DNA of 6,730 nt from an uncultured Flavobacteriales bacterium (lineage in GTDB: Bacteria > Bacteroidota > Bacteroidia > Flavobacteriales > Schleiferiaceae). Both the position numbers and the translations under genes were made by a program. This document shows positions 1-5,496 of the stretch, piece after piece (the stretch's first letter is position 1; every line of letters begins with the position of its first letter). The notes beneath the pieces were generated by a model. That model had not been told where the DNA came from. It made no database searches and was given only the letters and a program-made list of their open reading frames with translations. The stretch covers positions 1 to 6,730 of the forward strand of contig CAIJMB010000009.1 in assembly GCA_903821715.1 (NCBI GenBank). The letters are read 5' to 3'.

Positions 1-842
1 CGCCCCAAATTCACCATCGCGCGGATTTTACCCGTCGCCACCTCCATCACAATTACGGAACCGTGTTCCGCCTGGTACATCTCAAGTCGTTCCAGCAGTG
101 CATGGTGTGCGATGTCCTGAATGCGGGTGTCAAGGGTGGTTTCAATGTCGGCGCCGTCGCGGGGTTCGACCTCATAGTCGGCCTCGATCGGCTTCCATTG
201 CCCTTTACCGAAGTGCTGCATCCAGCGCTTTCCGTCTTGGCCGTTGAGTACGCTTTGGTAGGCCGCCTCAAGCCCTGCCTTGGCGTCGGGCCGCCAATAA
301 CCAATGGTTCGCTGAGCCAGCATTCCCATCGGCATCAGTCGCGTGTAGCGCTCTTCGGCAATCAAGCCCGTTGTAAACGGACTTCCCTTGAACATAGGCA
401 AGTCCTTCACTTTGCGGTACAAGCTGAAGCTGAGGTTTTTGGCTATAAATGCGTAGCGCTTCTTGTCTCGGTGCTGGTCGCGTAAAAAGCGGAACCATTC
501 CGATGCCGTCTTCTCTCCAAGTAGACGCTGGAGGCCTTTGGCTGTGGCTTGGGCGTGCAGCGCAAAGCGCTCCTCATCGACTACTGAGGCGTCCCACCGC
601 AGCTCGTACACGGGCATCGAAGTGGCCAGTAACTGGCCGTCTGCCGAATAAATATTGCCGCGGCGGGCCGGAACCGACCGCTCCTGAACCACCCGGTCGC
701 GCATGCTTTCGCGTAGTGCGGGTCCGTCTTTAATTGAAACCACATAGAGCTTGACCAGCACCGCCAGTCCAAACACAAACAAGCCGCCGGTGATTCCGGC
801 AACCCAGCGCGAGCTCAGTTGCTCAGGGTCATTCGGCGTCAT
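1..842 (-). CDS. ftsI: FtsI-type penicillin-binding protein (division transpeptidase), N-terminal part
   Basis: The frame is open from an ATG at 842 to the left edge and gives 280 residues with no stop; the C-terminus lies outside the window. Class B penicillin-binding proteins of this type cross-link septal peptidoglycan in the divisome. Visible are a short cytoplasmic tail, one membrane segment (about residues 13-35), and the N-terminal pedestal domain with the conserved R-x-x-RG-N-I-Y-x-x-DG-x-x-LA stretch (about 60-82). The characteristic DG-x-D-I-x-T-T-L-D-x-x-I-Q motif (about 239-251) comes next. The transpeptidase domain begins at GSVIVMEVATGKIRAMVN (about 261-278). The catalytic SxxK, SxN and KTG motifs would lie beyond the edge and cannot be checked. 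The start overlaps the end of ftsL by 14 nt, and position in the dcw cluster favours FtsI over the elongation enzyme PBP2. Confidence 0.93.
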   Translation of the reverse strand, partial: MTPNDPEQLSSRWVAGITGGLFVFGLAVLVKLYVVSIKDGPALRESMRDRVVQERSVPARRGNIYSADGQLLATSMPVYELRWDASVVDEERFALHAQATAKGLQRLLGEKTASEWFRFLRDQHRDKKRYAFIAKNLSFSLYRKVKDLPMFKGSPFTTGLIAEERYTRLMPMGMLAQRTIGYWRPDAKAGLEAAYQSVLNGQDGKRWMQHFGKGQWKPIEADYEVEPRDGADIETTLDTRIQDIAHHALLERLEMYQAEHGSVIVMEVATGKIRAMVNLG

Positions 843-1167
843 CCTGTGGCTTTTTAATGCGGTCCGGAGCTTTTTTGGGCGCAATCATTCCCAAAGTCTG
901 GGTACGTTGGCGTACGGAACCTTCGGTACCCATACGCATCAAAGTAGATTTTGCCTCGAGGTACTCTGATTTGACTTCACTGAGCTCAGCACTCAGTTTG
1001 CTGATTTGACGAGATTGCTGTTCTGCGCGGTGCGCCCAAAAAATGGCTAAGACGCCCAATGCACTTAAAAATGCTACAAACGGAAGGTTGCGCACCACGT
1101 ACGGGTGTCCCAAAAAGCTTCCGCGCAGTACGGATGCCAGCAGTCCCTTGTTACTCTGCTTATCCAC
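829..1167 (-). CDS. ftsL: FtsL-like bitopic cell-division protein
   Basis: This 112-residue protein has the architecture of FtsL: a basic cytoplasmic N-terminus (about 1-26), one hydrophobic membrane segment (about 28-45, FVAFLSALGVLAIFWA) and a heptad-like periplasmic coiled coil (about 47-78). The tail is short and charged. FtsL proteins form a complex with FtsB and FtsQ that activates septal wall synthesis by FtsW/FtsI. Sequence conservation in this family is low, so the call rests on topology plus position between rsmH and ftsI. The start is a GTG that overlaps the rsmH stop by 8 nt. No ATG occurs before the membrane segment, so this GTG is the only sensible start. The stop overlaps the ftsI start by 14 nt, which implies translational coupling on both sides. 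Confidence 0.88.
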   Translation of the reverse strand: MDKQSNKGLLASVLRGSFLGHPYVVRNLPFVAFLSALGVLAIFWAHRAEQQSRQISKLSAELSEVKSEYLEAKSTLMRMGTEGSVRQRTQTLGMIAPKKAPDRIKKPQDDAE

Positions 1168-2065
1168 GGCTGACCTCGATTTTTTCGGCCGCGCGCAAGC
1201 GGGCAGAGCGGGACCTTGGGTTTTCTTCGAGCTCGGCGGGGCTGGCGCTCACTGGCTTGCGGGTGAGCACATGGAACGGAACCAGTCGGCGACCAAAATC
1301 GTCCCGTTCGGCGTCGCCGTCCAATCTGCCTTCGCGCATCAGATTCTTCACGCGGCGGTCCTCAAGGCTGTGGTAGCTCATGACAACCAGACGTCCACCC
1401 ACCTTGAGCGAAGGGATGCAGTCGGTAAGAAACGTGTCGAGCACCTCCATTTCGCGGTTGACCGCAATGCGCACCGCCTGAAAGACGCGTGCAGGAAGCT
1501 TCGTGTTGCGTCCCCGCTGGCTGAACGGTTCGAGGACATCGCGCAGTTGGGCGGTCGTAGTAAGTGGAAGCGCGCGCAAAATCGCAGCAGCTACGGCAGC
1601 CGGGCGCTCCACGTCCCCAAATTCAGCTAGGACCTTGCGCAGCTCGAGTTCGCCGACCTCATTGAGCCATTCGCTCGCGGGCTGTCCGGCCTCAGGATTC
1701 ATGCGCATGTCGAGCGGGCCCTCGTACTTGTGGGCGAATCCGCGCTCGGGTGCGTCGAGTTGGTGGCTACTTACGCCGAGGTCGGCCAATATTCCATCCG
1801 CCTGCGCCACCCCGTGCAGCTTTAAAAAGCGCTTAAGGTGCTCAAAATTGTACGGAACCAACGTAAATCTCGGATCATCCAGCGCGTTGGCATGAGCGTC
1901 AGGGTCCTGGTCAAAGGCGATTAAGCGTCCATTGGGGCCAAGGCGCTCCAAAATCGCCCGACTGTGGCCGCCGCCCCCGAAGGTGGCGTCGACGTAGGTC
2001 CCGTCGGGACGAAGGTTTAAAAAGTCAAGGCATTCGGCGAGTAAAACAGGGCTATGGTAGCTCAT
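1160..2065 (-). CDS. rsmH: 16S rRNA (cytosine(1402)-N(4))-methyltransferase RsmH (MraW)
   Basis: RsmH methylates N4 of C1402 in the decoding centre of 16S rRNA, using S-adenosylmethionine, in the cytoplasm. The 301-residue length is typical. Family marks, in order, are the N-terminal HSPVLL (4-9), the SAM-binding glycine loop VDATFGGGGHS (25-35), the acidic strand end FDQDPDA (51-57), and ADLGVSSHQLD followed by ERGFA (94-111). Further on are LDMRMNP (118-124) and the active-site-side segment GGRLVVMSYHSLEDRRVK (223-240). The C-terminal basic tail with RSRSARLRAAEK is also typical. The ATG lies within the last codons of mraZ (14-nt overlap) and the stop overlaps the ftsL start by 8 nt. It is the second gene of the dcw operon, as in most bacteria, and nothing in it looks damaged. 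Confidence 0.98.
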   Translation of the reverse strand: MSYHSPVLLAECLDFLNLRPDGTYVDATFGGGGHSRAILERLGPNGRLIAFDQDPDAHANALDDPRFTLVPYNFEHLKRFLKLHGVAQADGILADLGVSSHQLDAPERGFAHKYEGPLDMRMNPEAGQPASEWLNEVGELELRKVLAEFGDVERPAAVAAAILRALPLTTTAQLRDVLEPFSQRGRNTKLPARVFQAVRIAVNREMEVLDTFLTDCIPSLKVGGRLVVMSYHSLEDRRVKNLMREGRLDGDAERDDFGRRLVPFHVLTRKPVSASPAELEENPRSRSARLRAAEKIEVSRG

Positions 2066-2522
2066 GGTCCCCGCTTTGTCCGCCCATCACTTCCTCGGCA
2101 AGCTGGGCGAAATCCAGATCCGAGGGGTTTACCGCCGCCTCGTATGCGGAGCGGCTCCAAATTTCTACTCCGAATGGAGTTCCCGAAAACACGAGCTCGC
2201 GCTCGAGCCCCGCGAAGCCAGCCAAATCCTTGGCAATCAGAATGCGGCCCGAGGCATCGAGCTCGACCATCTTGACTCCGGCATGAAACAGGCGAACGAA
2301 ATCCGCATTTTTCTTGACAAAGCGGTTGAGCTTGCCAATCTTCTCAGAAATTACGCGCCACTGGGCCATCGTGTGCAGCTCAAGGCAGGGGCTGAACACG
2401 CTGCGCTTCAGCACAAAACCCTCGTGCGCAGCCGAATCCAACTGGCGCTTGAGGCCAGCTGGAAGCAGGACGCGGCCTTTGGCGTCCATACTGCATTCAT
2501 ATACACCGAGTACGGAATTCAT
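2052..2522 (-). CDS. mraZ: Transcriptional regulator MraZ
   Basis: MraZ is a DNA-binding protein of the AbrB/SpoVT fold that represses its own dcw operon and usually opens it, as here. The 156-residue product carries the two tandem MraZ half-domains, each with its D-x-x-GR signature: DAKGRVLLPA (13-22) and DASGRILIAK (89-98). Family length is about 140-155. I chose the ATG at 2522 because MNSVLGVYECSMDAKGR matches the family N-terminus. A GTG 22 codons upstream (2588) would place the start inside the operator repeats and upstream of the predicted promoter element, so it is rejected. No strong Shine-Dalgarno sequence precedes the ATG, as is usual in Bacteroidota. The stop overlaps rsmH by 14 nt. 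Autoregulation is likely from the three GTGGG repeats just upstream. Confidence 0.96.
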   Translation of the reverse strand: MNSVLGVYECSMDAKGRVLLPAGLKRQLDSAAHEGFVLKRSVFSPCLELHTMAQWRVISEKIGKLNRFVKKNADFVRLFHAGVKMVELDASGRILIAKDLAGFAGLERELVFSGTPFGVEIWSRSAYEAAVNPSDLDFAQLAEEVMGGQSGDHELP

Positions 2523-2545
2523 GGGGTTTGAGCGATTAGCTGCAT

Positions 2546-2553
2546 CAAAAGTA
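2546..2553 (-). promoter_or_regulatory. Predicted -7 element of the mraZ/dcw promoter
   Basis: Read on the minus strand this is TACTTTTG, an exact match to the Bacteroidota -7 consensus TAnnTTTG. It would start transcription near 2541, giving a leader of roughly 18-20 nt before the mraZ ATG. The -33 TTG is not well placed: the nearest TTTG is 14 nt upstream, shorter than the usual 17-23. The region where a -33 element should sit is occupied by the MraZ repeats. Prediction only. Confidence 0.55.
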
Positions 2554-2563
2554 CCGAGTTCTT

Positions 2564-2588
2564 CCCACAAACACCCACTTTCTCCCAC
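2564..2588 (-). promoter_or_regulatory. MraZ box: three GTGGG direct repeats at 10-bp spacing
   Basis: On the minus strand GTGGG occurs at 2588-2584, 2578-2574 and 2568-2564, each separated by exactly 5 nt (10-bp period, one helical turn). Known MraZ operators in other phyla are three or four TGGGN repeats separated by 5 nt, upstream of mraZ. Here the extended units are TGGGA, TGGGT and TGGGA. The array starts 10 nt upstream of the predicted -7 element, so it covers the -33 region. MraZ binding there would exclude RNA polymerase. The repeats are directly visible; the binding is inferred from the family. Confidence 0.85.
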
Positions 2589-2676
2589 AATTGTGAATAA
2601 CTTTTCCGTTTGAAACGTAAGTAATTGTTTTTCAATTTATTGTCACGTGTTTCTGTGTGCTTTTTGTCGTTATCGC

Positions 2677-2709
2677 GCACAGCACTTTGTGATGCACCGC
2701 ACAATGCAC
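2677..2709. promoter_or_regulatory. GCAC-rich cluster in the mraZ/hydrolase intergenic region, function unknown
   Basis: Five GCAC tetramers fall within 33 bp, at 2677, 2682, 2694, 2699 and 2706. Four of them form two copies of GCACnGCAC whose starts are 17 bp apart. The surrounding 2590-2757 stretch is AT-rich and contains no convincing gene. The cluster lies between two divergent promoters and could bind a regulator, but no known site is recognised. It may be chance. Confidence 0.2.
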
Positions 2710-2757
2710 TAATGGCACGAATCGGAGCCCTTACACAAGCGCTTTTGGCCTTTTCCC

Positions 2758-2765
2758 TATCTTTG
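2758..2765 (+). promoter_or_regulatory. Predicted -7 element for the hydrolase-engB operon
   Basis: TATCTTTG matches the Bacteroidota consensus TAnnTTTG exactly. It lies 21 nt upstream of the hydrolase ATG and predicts a leader of about 15 nt, A-rich before the start codon and without a Shine-Dalgarno sequence. No TTG is found 17-23 nt further upstream, so the -33 half is weak or absent. Confidence 0.5.
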
Positions 2766-2786
2766 CCGGATTCCTAAAACGCAAAT

Positions 2787-3551
2787 ATGTCGACGCTCAC
2801 TCACGACGGAACATTTGAATACCTCACCGAAGGCACAGGAACCCCTATCATTTTCTTGCATGGATTGATGGGAACCTTGAGCAACTTTGAGCACCAGCTG
2901 AATTATTTCAGTCAGCGGGGTTATGAGGTAACCGTCCCTTTGCTACCGCTCTACACCATGCCGTTGGCGACCACCTCCGTGAAGAGTCTGACCAAATTTG
3001 TGAAGAAATTCGTCGACCGACGCGGGTACGACAAGGTCTATCTCGTAGGCAATAGTCTCGGAGGGCACATTGCCTTGCTGTTTGAAAAAATGTATCCGGA
3101 GCGTGTTGCCGGTCTTGTACTTGCGGGCTCAAGCGGCCTGTACGAGTCCGCCATGGGCAATAGCTATCCCCGTCGTGGTGACCGCAACTACATTGCAGAG
3201 CGAGTTCGCGACGTATTTGCCGTAAAAGAAGTCGCCACTGAAGAGCTCATCGACCAAGTGTTTGACACCGTCAATGATCGTACGAAGGCCATCAAGACCT
3301 TGGCGATTTCGAAGTCGGCCATTCGCCACAATATGGCTGAGGACATTAAAACGTTTAACGTGCCCGTCTGCCTGGTTTGGGGCAAGCAGGACGCGGTAAC
3401 ACCCCCCGAAGTAGCTGATAAATTCCATGAGCTCCTTCCCAATTCCGAACTGAATTGGATCGACAACTGCGGGCACGCGGCGATGATGGAACATCCCGAG
3501 GAGTTTAACGCAATTGTAGACAAGTGGCTTCAGAGCGTGAAGGTCGCCTAA
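2787..3551 (+). CDS. Alpha/beta-fold hydrolase, substrate unknown
   Basis: This 254-residue protein is a complete alpha/beta hydrolase. It has the oxyanion-hole segment FLHGLMG (23-29) and the nucleophile elbow GNSLGG with Ser90. The catalytic acid is in VWGKQDAVTPP (Asp202) and the catalytic base in NCGHAAMMEHP (His230). The triad order and spacing are canonical. A cap-like helical insertion lies between about 125 and 185. No signal peptide is visible, so it is probably cytoplasmic. The sequence does not reveal whether it is an esterase, lipase or C-C hydrolase. It is divergent from mraZ and its last 28 nt contain the engB start, so the two genes form an operon. The same neighbour order is, as I recall, common in flavobacteria and suggests a housekeeping role, but that is inference. 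Confidence 0.93.
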   Translation: MSTLTHDGTFEYLTEGTGTPIIFLHGLMGTLSNFEHQLNYFSQRGYEVTVPLLPLYTMPLATTSVKSLTKFVKKFVDRRGYDKVYLVGNSLGGHIALLFEKMYPERVAGLVLAGSSGLYESAMGNSYPRRGDRNYIAERVRDVFAVKEVATEELIDQVFDTVNDRTKAIKTLAISKSAIRHNMAEDIKTFNVPVCLVWGKQDAVTPPEVADKFHELLPNSELNWIDNCGHAAMMEHPEEFNAIVDKWLQSVKVA

Positions 3552-4165
3552 ACCTCCACGCGGAGTTCATTTTGTCGTCCCCGCGTGTGGACGAATGTCC
3601 CGAATGGGACCTTCCGGAATACGCGTTTATTGGCCGTTCCAATGTCGGAAAGTCGTCGCTCATCAATAAGTTGGTGGGCAAAAAGGACTTGGCAAAAACT
3701 TCAGGCCGTCCGGGCAAGACGCAGCTAATCAACCTGTTCAAAATTGACCGCGGAACCTGGGTTCTGGCCGATCTCCCCGGATACGGATACGCCAAGGTGA
3801 GCAAGACCCAAAGGGCCTCGTTCAGCGCGATGATCGGACGCTACGTTCGCGAGCGCAAAAACCTTGCGCTTGTATTTGTACTGATTGACAGCCGCCTCGA
3901 ACCCCAGCAGGTCGACCTTGAGTTCTTGAAGCAACTCGGATCCTGGCGCGTCCCATTTTCACTGGTGTTCACAAAGGCCGACAAGATTTCAGGATCGGTT
4001 CTGATGAAGAACCGGGCGGCATTCGAAAAGGCCTTCCTCAAGGACTGGGCTGAACTTCCGCCCTACTTTCAAACGAGTGCCGAAACGGGCTACGGCCGCG
4101 ACAAACTACTTGCCTACATCGAGTCGGTCAACGCCGAGCTCAGCGGGCGGGATCCATTAGCTTAA
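3524..4165 (+). CDS. engB: Ribosome biogenesis GTPase EngB (YihA/YsxC)
   Basis: EngB is a small TRAFAC-class GTPase needed for assembly of the large ribosomal subunit, acting in the cytoplasm. The 213-residue length fits. Motifs are the P-loop G1 GRSNVGKS (37-44), the G2 region TSGRPGKTQLIN (59-70), G3 DLPGYGYAKVSK (83-94), G4 TKAD (150-153) and G5 SAETG (185-189). The start is a GTG inside the hydrolase gene (28-nt overlap). It is preferred because the first beta strand (LHAEFILSS, 11-19), which EngB proteins conserve, is encoded right across the hydrolase stop. The next in-frame alternative, a TTG at 3572, would delete that strand. The N-terminal seven or so residues are unconserved. Its 3' end overlaps the convergent gldC by 26 nt. 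Confidence 0.96.
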   Translation: MASEREGRLNLHAEFILSSPRVDECPEWDLPEYAFIGRSNVGKSSLINKLVGKKDLAKTSGRPGKTQLINLFKIDRGTWVLADLPGYGYAKVSKTQRASFSAMIGRYVRERKNLALVFVLIDSRLEPQQVDLEFLKQLGSWRVPFSLVFTKADKISGSVLMKNRAAFEKAFLKDWAELPPYFQTSAETGYGRDKLLAYIESVNAELSGRDPLA

Positions 4166-4472
4166 GGCGCTCGGCGAAGTGCCGTGCAAAGATCCGAAGG
4201 TCCTTAGCGGCCTCGGCCTCACTCGTGGCACGCTCCAAGCCGTCGGCAAGTGCCAAAAGGGTCTGGTGGTACATCTTTTTCATGTGGTCCATCTTCATCT
4301 CCTTGGTCCACAGGTCGATGCGAAGCAGCTCCTCAGCGCGCTCGTCCCACACCGAAAGCATAATTGCCGGAGAGTCGGACTTATCGACGCCACCGTCTGG
4401 CGCGGACCACTGAATGCGTTCGGGGACGCGGTTTTCGTCCAGTTCGATGTCGAGGCTAATGTGTGATTTCAT
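4140..4472 (-). CDS. gldC: Gliding motility protein GldC
   Basis: GldC is a small cytoplasmic protein found in Bacteroidota beside gldB. In Flavobacterium it supports gliding, but its molecular activity is not established. The 110-residue product has the family hallmarks: an acidic ELDENRVPERIQWSAPDGG segment (10-28), AIMLSVWDE (36-44) and LRIDLWTKEM (50-59). A helical half follows with MYHQTLLALADGLERAT (67-83) and FARHFAERLKL at the end. It has no signal peptide or membrane segment. The ATG overlaps the gldB stop in an ATGA arrangement (4 nt), so it is probably translated by reinitiation after gldB. Its coding end overlaps the end of the convergent engB by 26 nt, leaving no room for a terminator between them. 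Confidence 0.93.
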   Translation of the reverse strand: MKSHISLDIELDENRVPERIQWSAPDGGVDKSDSPAIMLSVWDERAEELLRIDLWTKEMKMDHMKKMYHQTLLALADGLERATSEAEAAKDLRIFARHFAERLKLMDPAR

Positions 4473-5479
4473 GGTCGGTAGTTGGATTGCTGGATGAGTT
4501 CGGCACTGTTTGGGCTCGATTCGAGCACTTCCCAGAGGCTAAGTTCGGGGTGCGCCCGCCAGTACGCTTGCATGATGCGCCATCCGAGCCATGTTCCGAT
4601 TTGTCCCGGAACCTCTTGGTCGCGTTCGGACCCCAGCTTGCTGAACGGAGCTACCTCGACCAACTTTCGCTTGAGGTCAAGTCGGCGGTCGTACAGCCAG
4701 CGTTCGCGCACAAACGTTTCCCACAGCTCGCGCTCGTTGCTCGTTGCAAATTCCTGCTGGACCGATGTATACGTTAGGTAGCGGTAGGCATCCTCCTCAC
4801 TCAGTACCGTCTGAATGAAGAGCAACTGCTTTCCCGTGCGAAGCATTTCGTCAATCAACTGTCCGCCTCCCGCGGAACTTGGGTTGTACAACGCACCCGC
4901 AATGGCCGCATAAATCCGTTCGGGATGGTGGCGCGCCCTCAGGTAGGTCGCCTCGTTGGCGTACAGCGGGTGGTCAGCACCCAAAAAGCGGTCCCAGGCC
5001 ACAAAAAGGGCGCCCTCGGCCTGAATTACGTCGTATTCCTCGGCCCTCGAAACGTACGTGTAGACGCGGAGCCCGGTGGGCTGGCCCTGAAGCCCATCCA
5101 CTCGGTCGAGCATTTGACGCACGCGACGGTCAAAATCCGCGGTGCTCGTGCGAACCATTTGCGCATCCGTCCACAGCTGCCGAACGCCCTCATCAAGCAA
5201 GTAGGGGGGGAGGTTTTCGCGCCAATTGGGCTCAAAAATCATAGGGTGGCGGGGGGCCATGGCTTCGAGCTTCACGGCCAGGGCGGCGGAATCTAGACCG
5301 AGCACCGAATCCGCGAAGTGCACAATACGCAAAGGGTCTCGCTCAGCCAGCACTGCGGACTGCGCTTGGGCTTCGGCATCCTCGCCGGCTGCAACCCACG
5401 GATCGTTTTGGCATCCCAATACCGCTGCAAGCGCTGCACCCGTGAACAAAAGACCTAAATTTGGCGTCCTTCTAAGCAT
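4469..5479 (-). CDS. gldB: Gliding motility lipoprotein GldB
   Basis: GldB is a lipoprotein required for gliding motility in Flavobacterium and is linked to the Bacteroidota gliding/type IX secretion machinery; its precise role is unknown. From the ATG at 5479 the product has 336 residues. It opens with a lipoprotein signal, MLRR then a hydrophobic stretch and V-L-G-C (20-23), so lipidation is predicted on Cys23. An upstream in-frame extension to 5566 would bury this signal and run into nadE, so it is rejected. The C-terminal third carries the family signature: YTSVQQEFATSNERELWETF (about 227-246), LYDRR, a VAPFSKLG stretch (about 266-273), PGQIGTWLGWRIMQAYW (about 281-297) and the terminal SNYRP. 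No HExxH metalloprotease motif is seen. It is the first gene of gldBC, divergent from nadE with a 17-bp gap. Confidence 0.93.
   Translation of the reverse strand: MLRRTPNLGLLFTGAALAAVLGCQNDPWVAAGEDAEAQAQSAVLAERDPLRIVHFADSVLGLDSAALAVKLEAMAPRHPMIFEPNWRENLPPYLLDEGVRQLWTDAQMVRTSTADFDRRVRQMLDRVDGLQGQPTGLRVYTYVSRAEEYDVIQAEGALFVAWDRFLGADHPLYANEATYLRARHHPERIYAAIAGALYNPSSAGGGQLIDEMLRTGKQLLFIQTVLSEEDAYRYLTYTSVQQEFATSNERELWETFVRERWLYDRRLDLKRKLVEVAPFSKLGSERDQEVPGQIGTWLGWRIMQAYWRAHPELSLWEVLESSPNSAELIQQSNYRP
5456..5463 (+). promoter_or_regulatory. Predicted nadE -7 element inside the gldB signal-peptide codons
   Basis: TAAATTTG is an exact TAnnTTTG match, 33 nt upstream of the nadE ATG, and predicts a leader of about 27-30 nt. 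A weak CTG occurs 19 nt upstream at the expected -33 position. The element lies within codons for the gldB signal peptide, so the two genes share regulatory DNA with coding DNA. Prediction only. Confidence 0.45.
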
Positions 5480-5483
5480 AACC

Positions 5484-5491
5484 CAAAGGTA
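5484..5491 (-). promoter_or_regulatory. Predicted gldB -7 element, possibly giving a leaderless mRNA
   Basis: On the minus strand this is TACCTTTG, an exact TAnnTTTG match. It ends only 4 nt before the gldB ATG, so transcription would start at or within a few bases of the start codon. A partial -33 (TTA, 21 nt upstream) lies inside the nadE coding sequence. The element fills much of the 17-bp gap between the two divergent genes. Confidence 0.5.
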
Positions 5492-5496
5492 GTCCG

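Noticed and set aside
1043..1630. Plus-strand 195-codon open frame opposite ftsL and rsmH
   Set aside because: It is antisense to two clearly recognised genes, has no family resemblance, and its composition is that of a shadow frame in GC-rich coding DNA.
2064..2531. Plus-strand 155-codon open frame opposite mraZ
   Set aside because: It lies wholly opposite mraZ, shows no recognisable domain, and its length is explained by the complementary strand's codon bias.
2523..2588. Upstream GTG start extending mraZ by 22 residues
   Set aside because: The start would lie in the operator repeats and upstream of the predicted transcription start; the added residues do not match the MraZ family.
2607..2617. 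CGTTTGAAACG near-palindrome upstream of the dcw promoter
   Set aside because: Five-base arms in AT-rich DNA are easily expected by chance and it is not aligned with either promoter element.
2519..2704. Minus-strand 61-codon frame upstream of mraZ
   Set aside because: It runs through the MraZ box and the predicted promoter and has low-complexity, lysine/asparagine-rich translation from AT-rich non-coding DNA.
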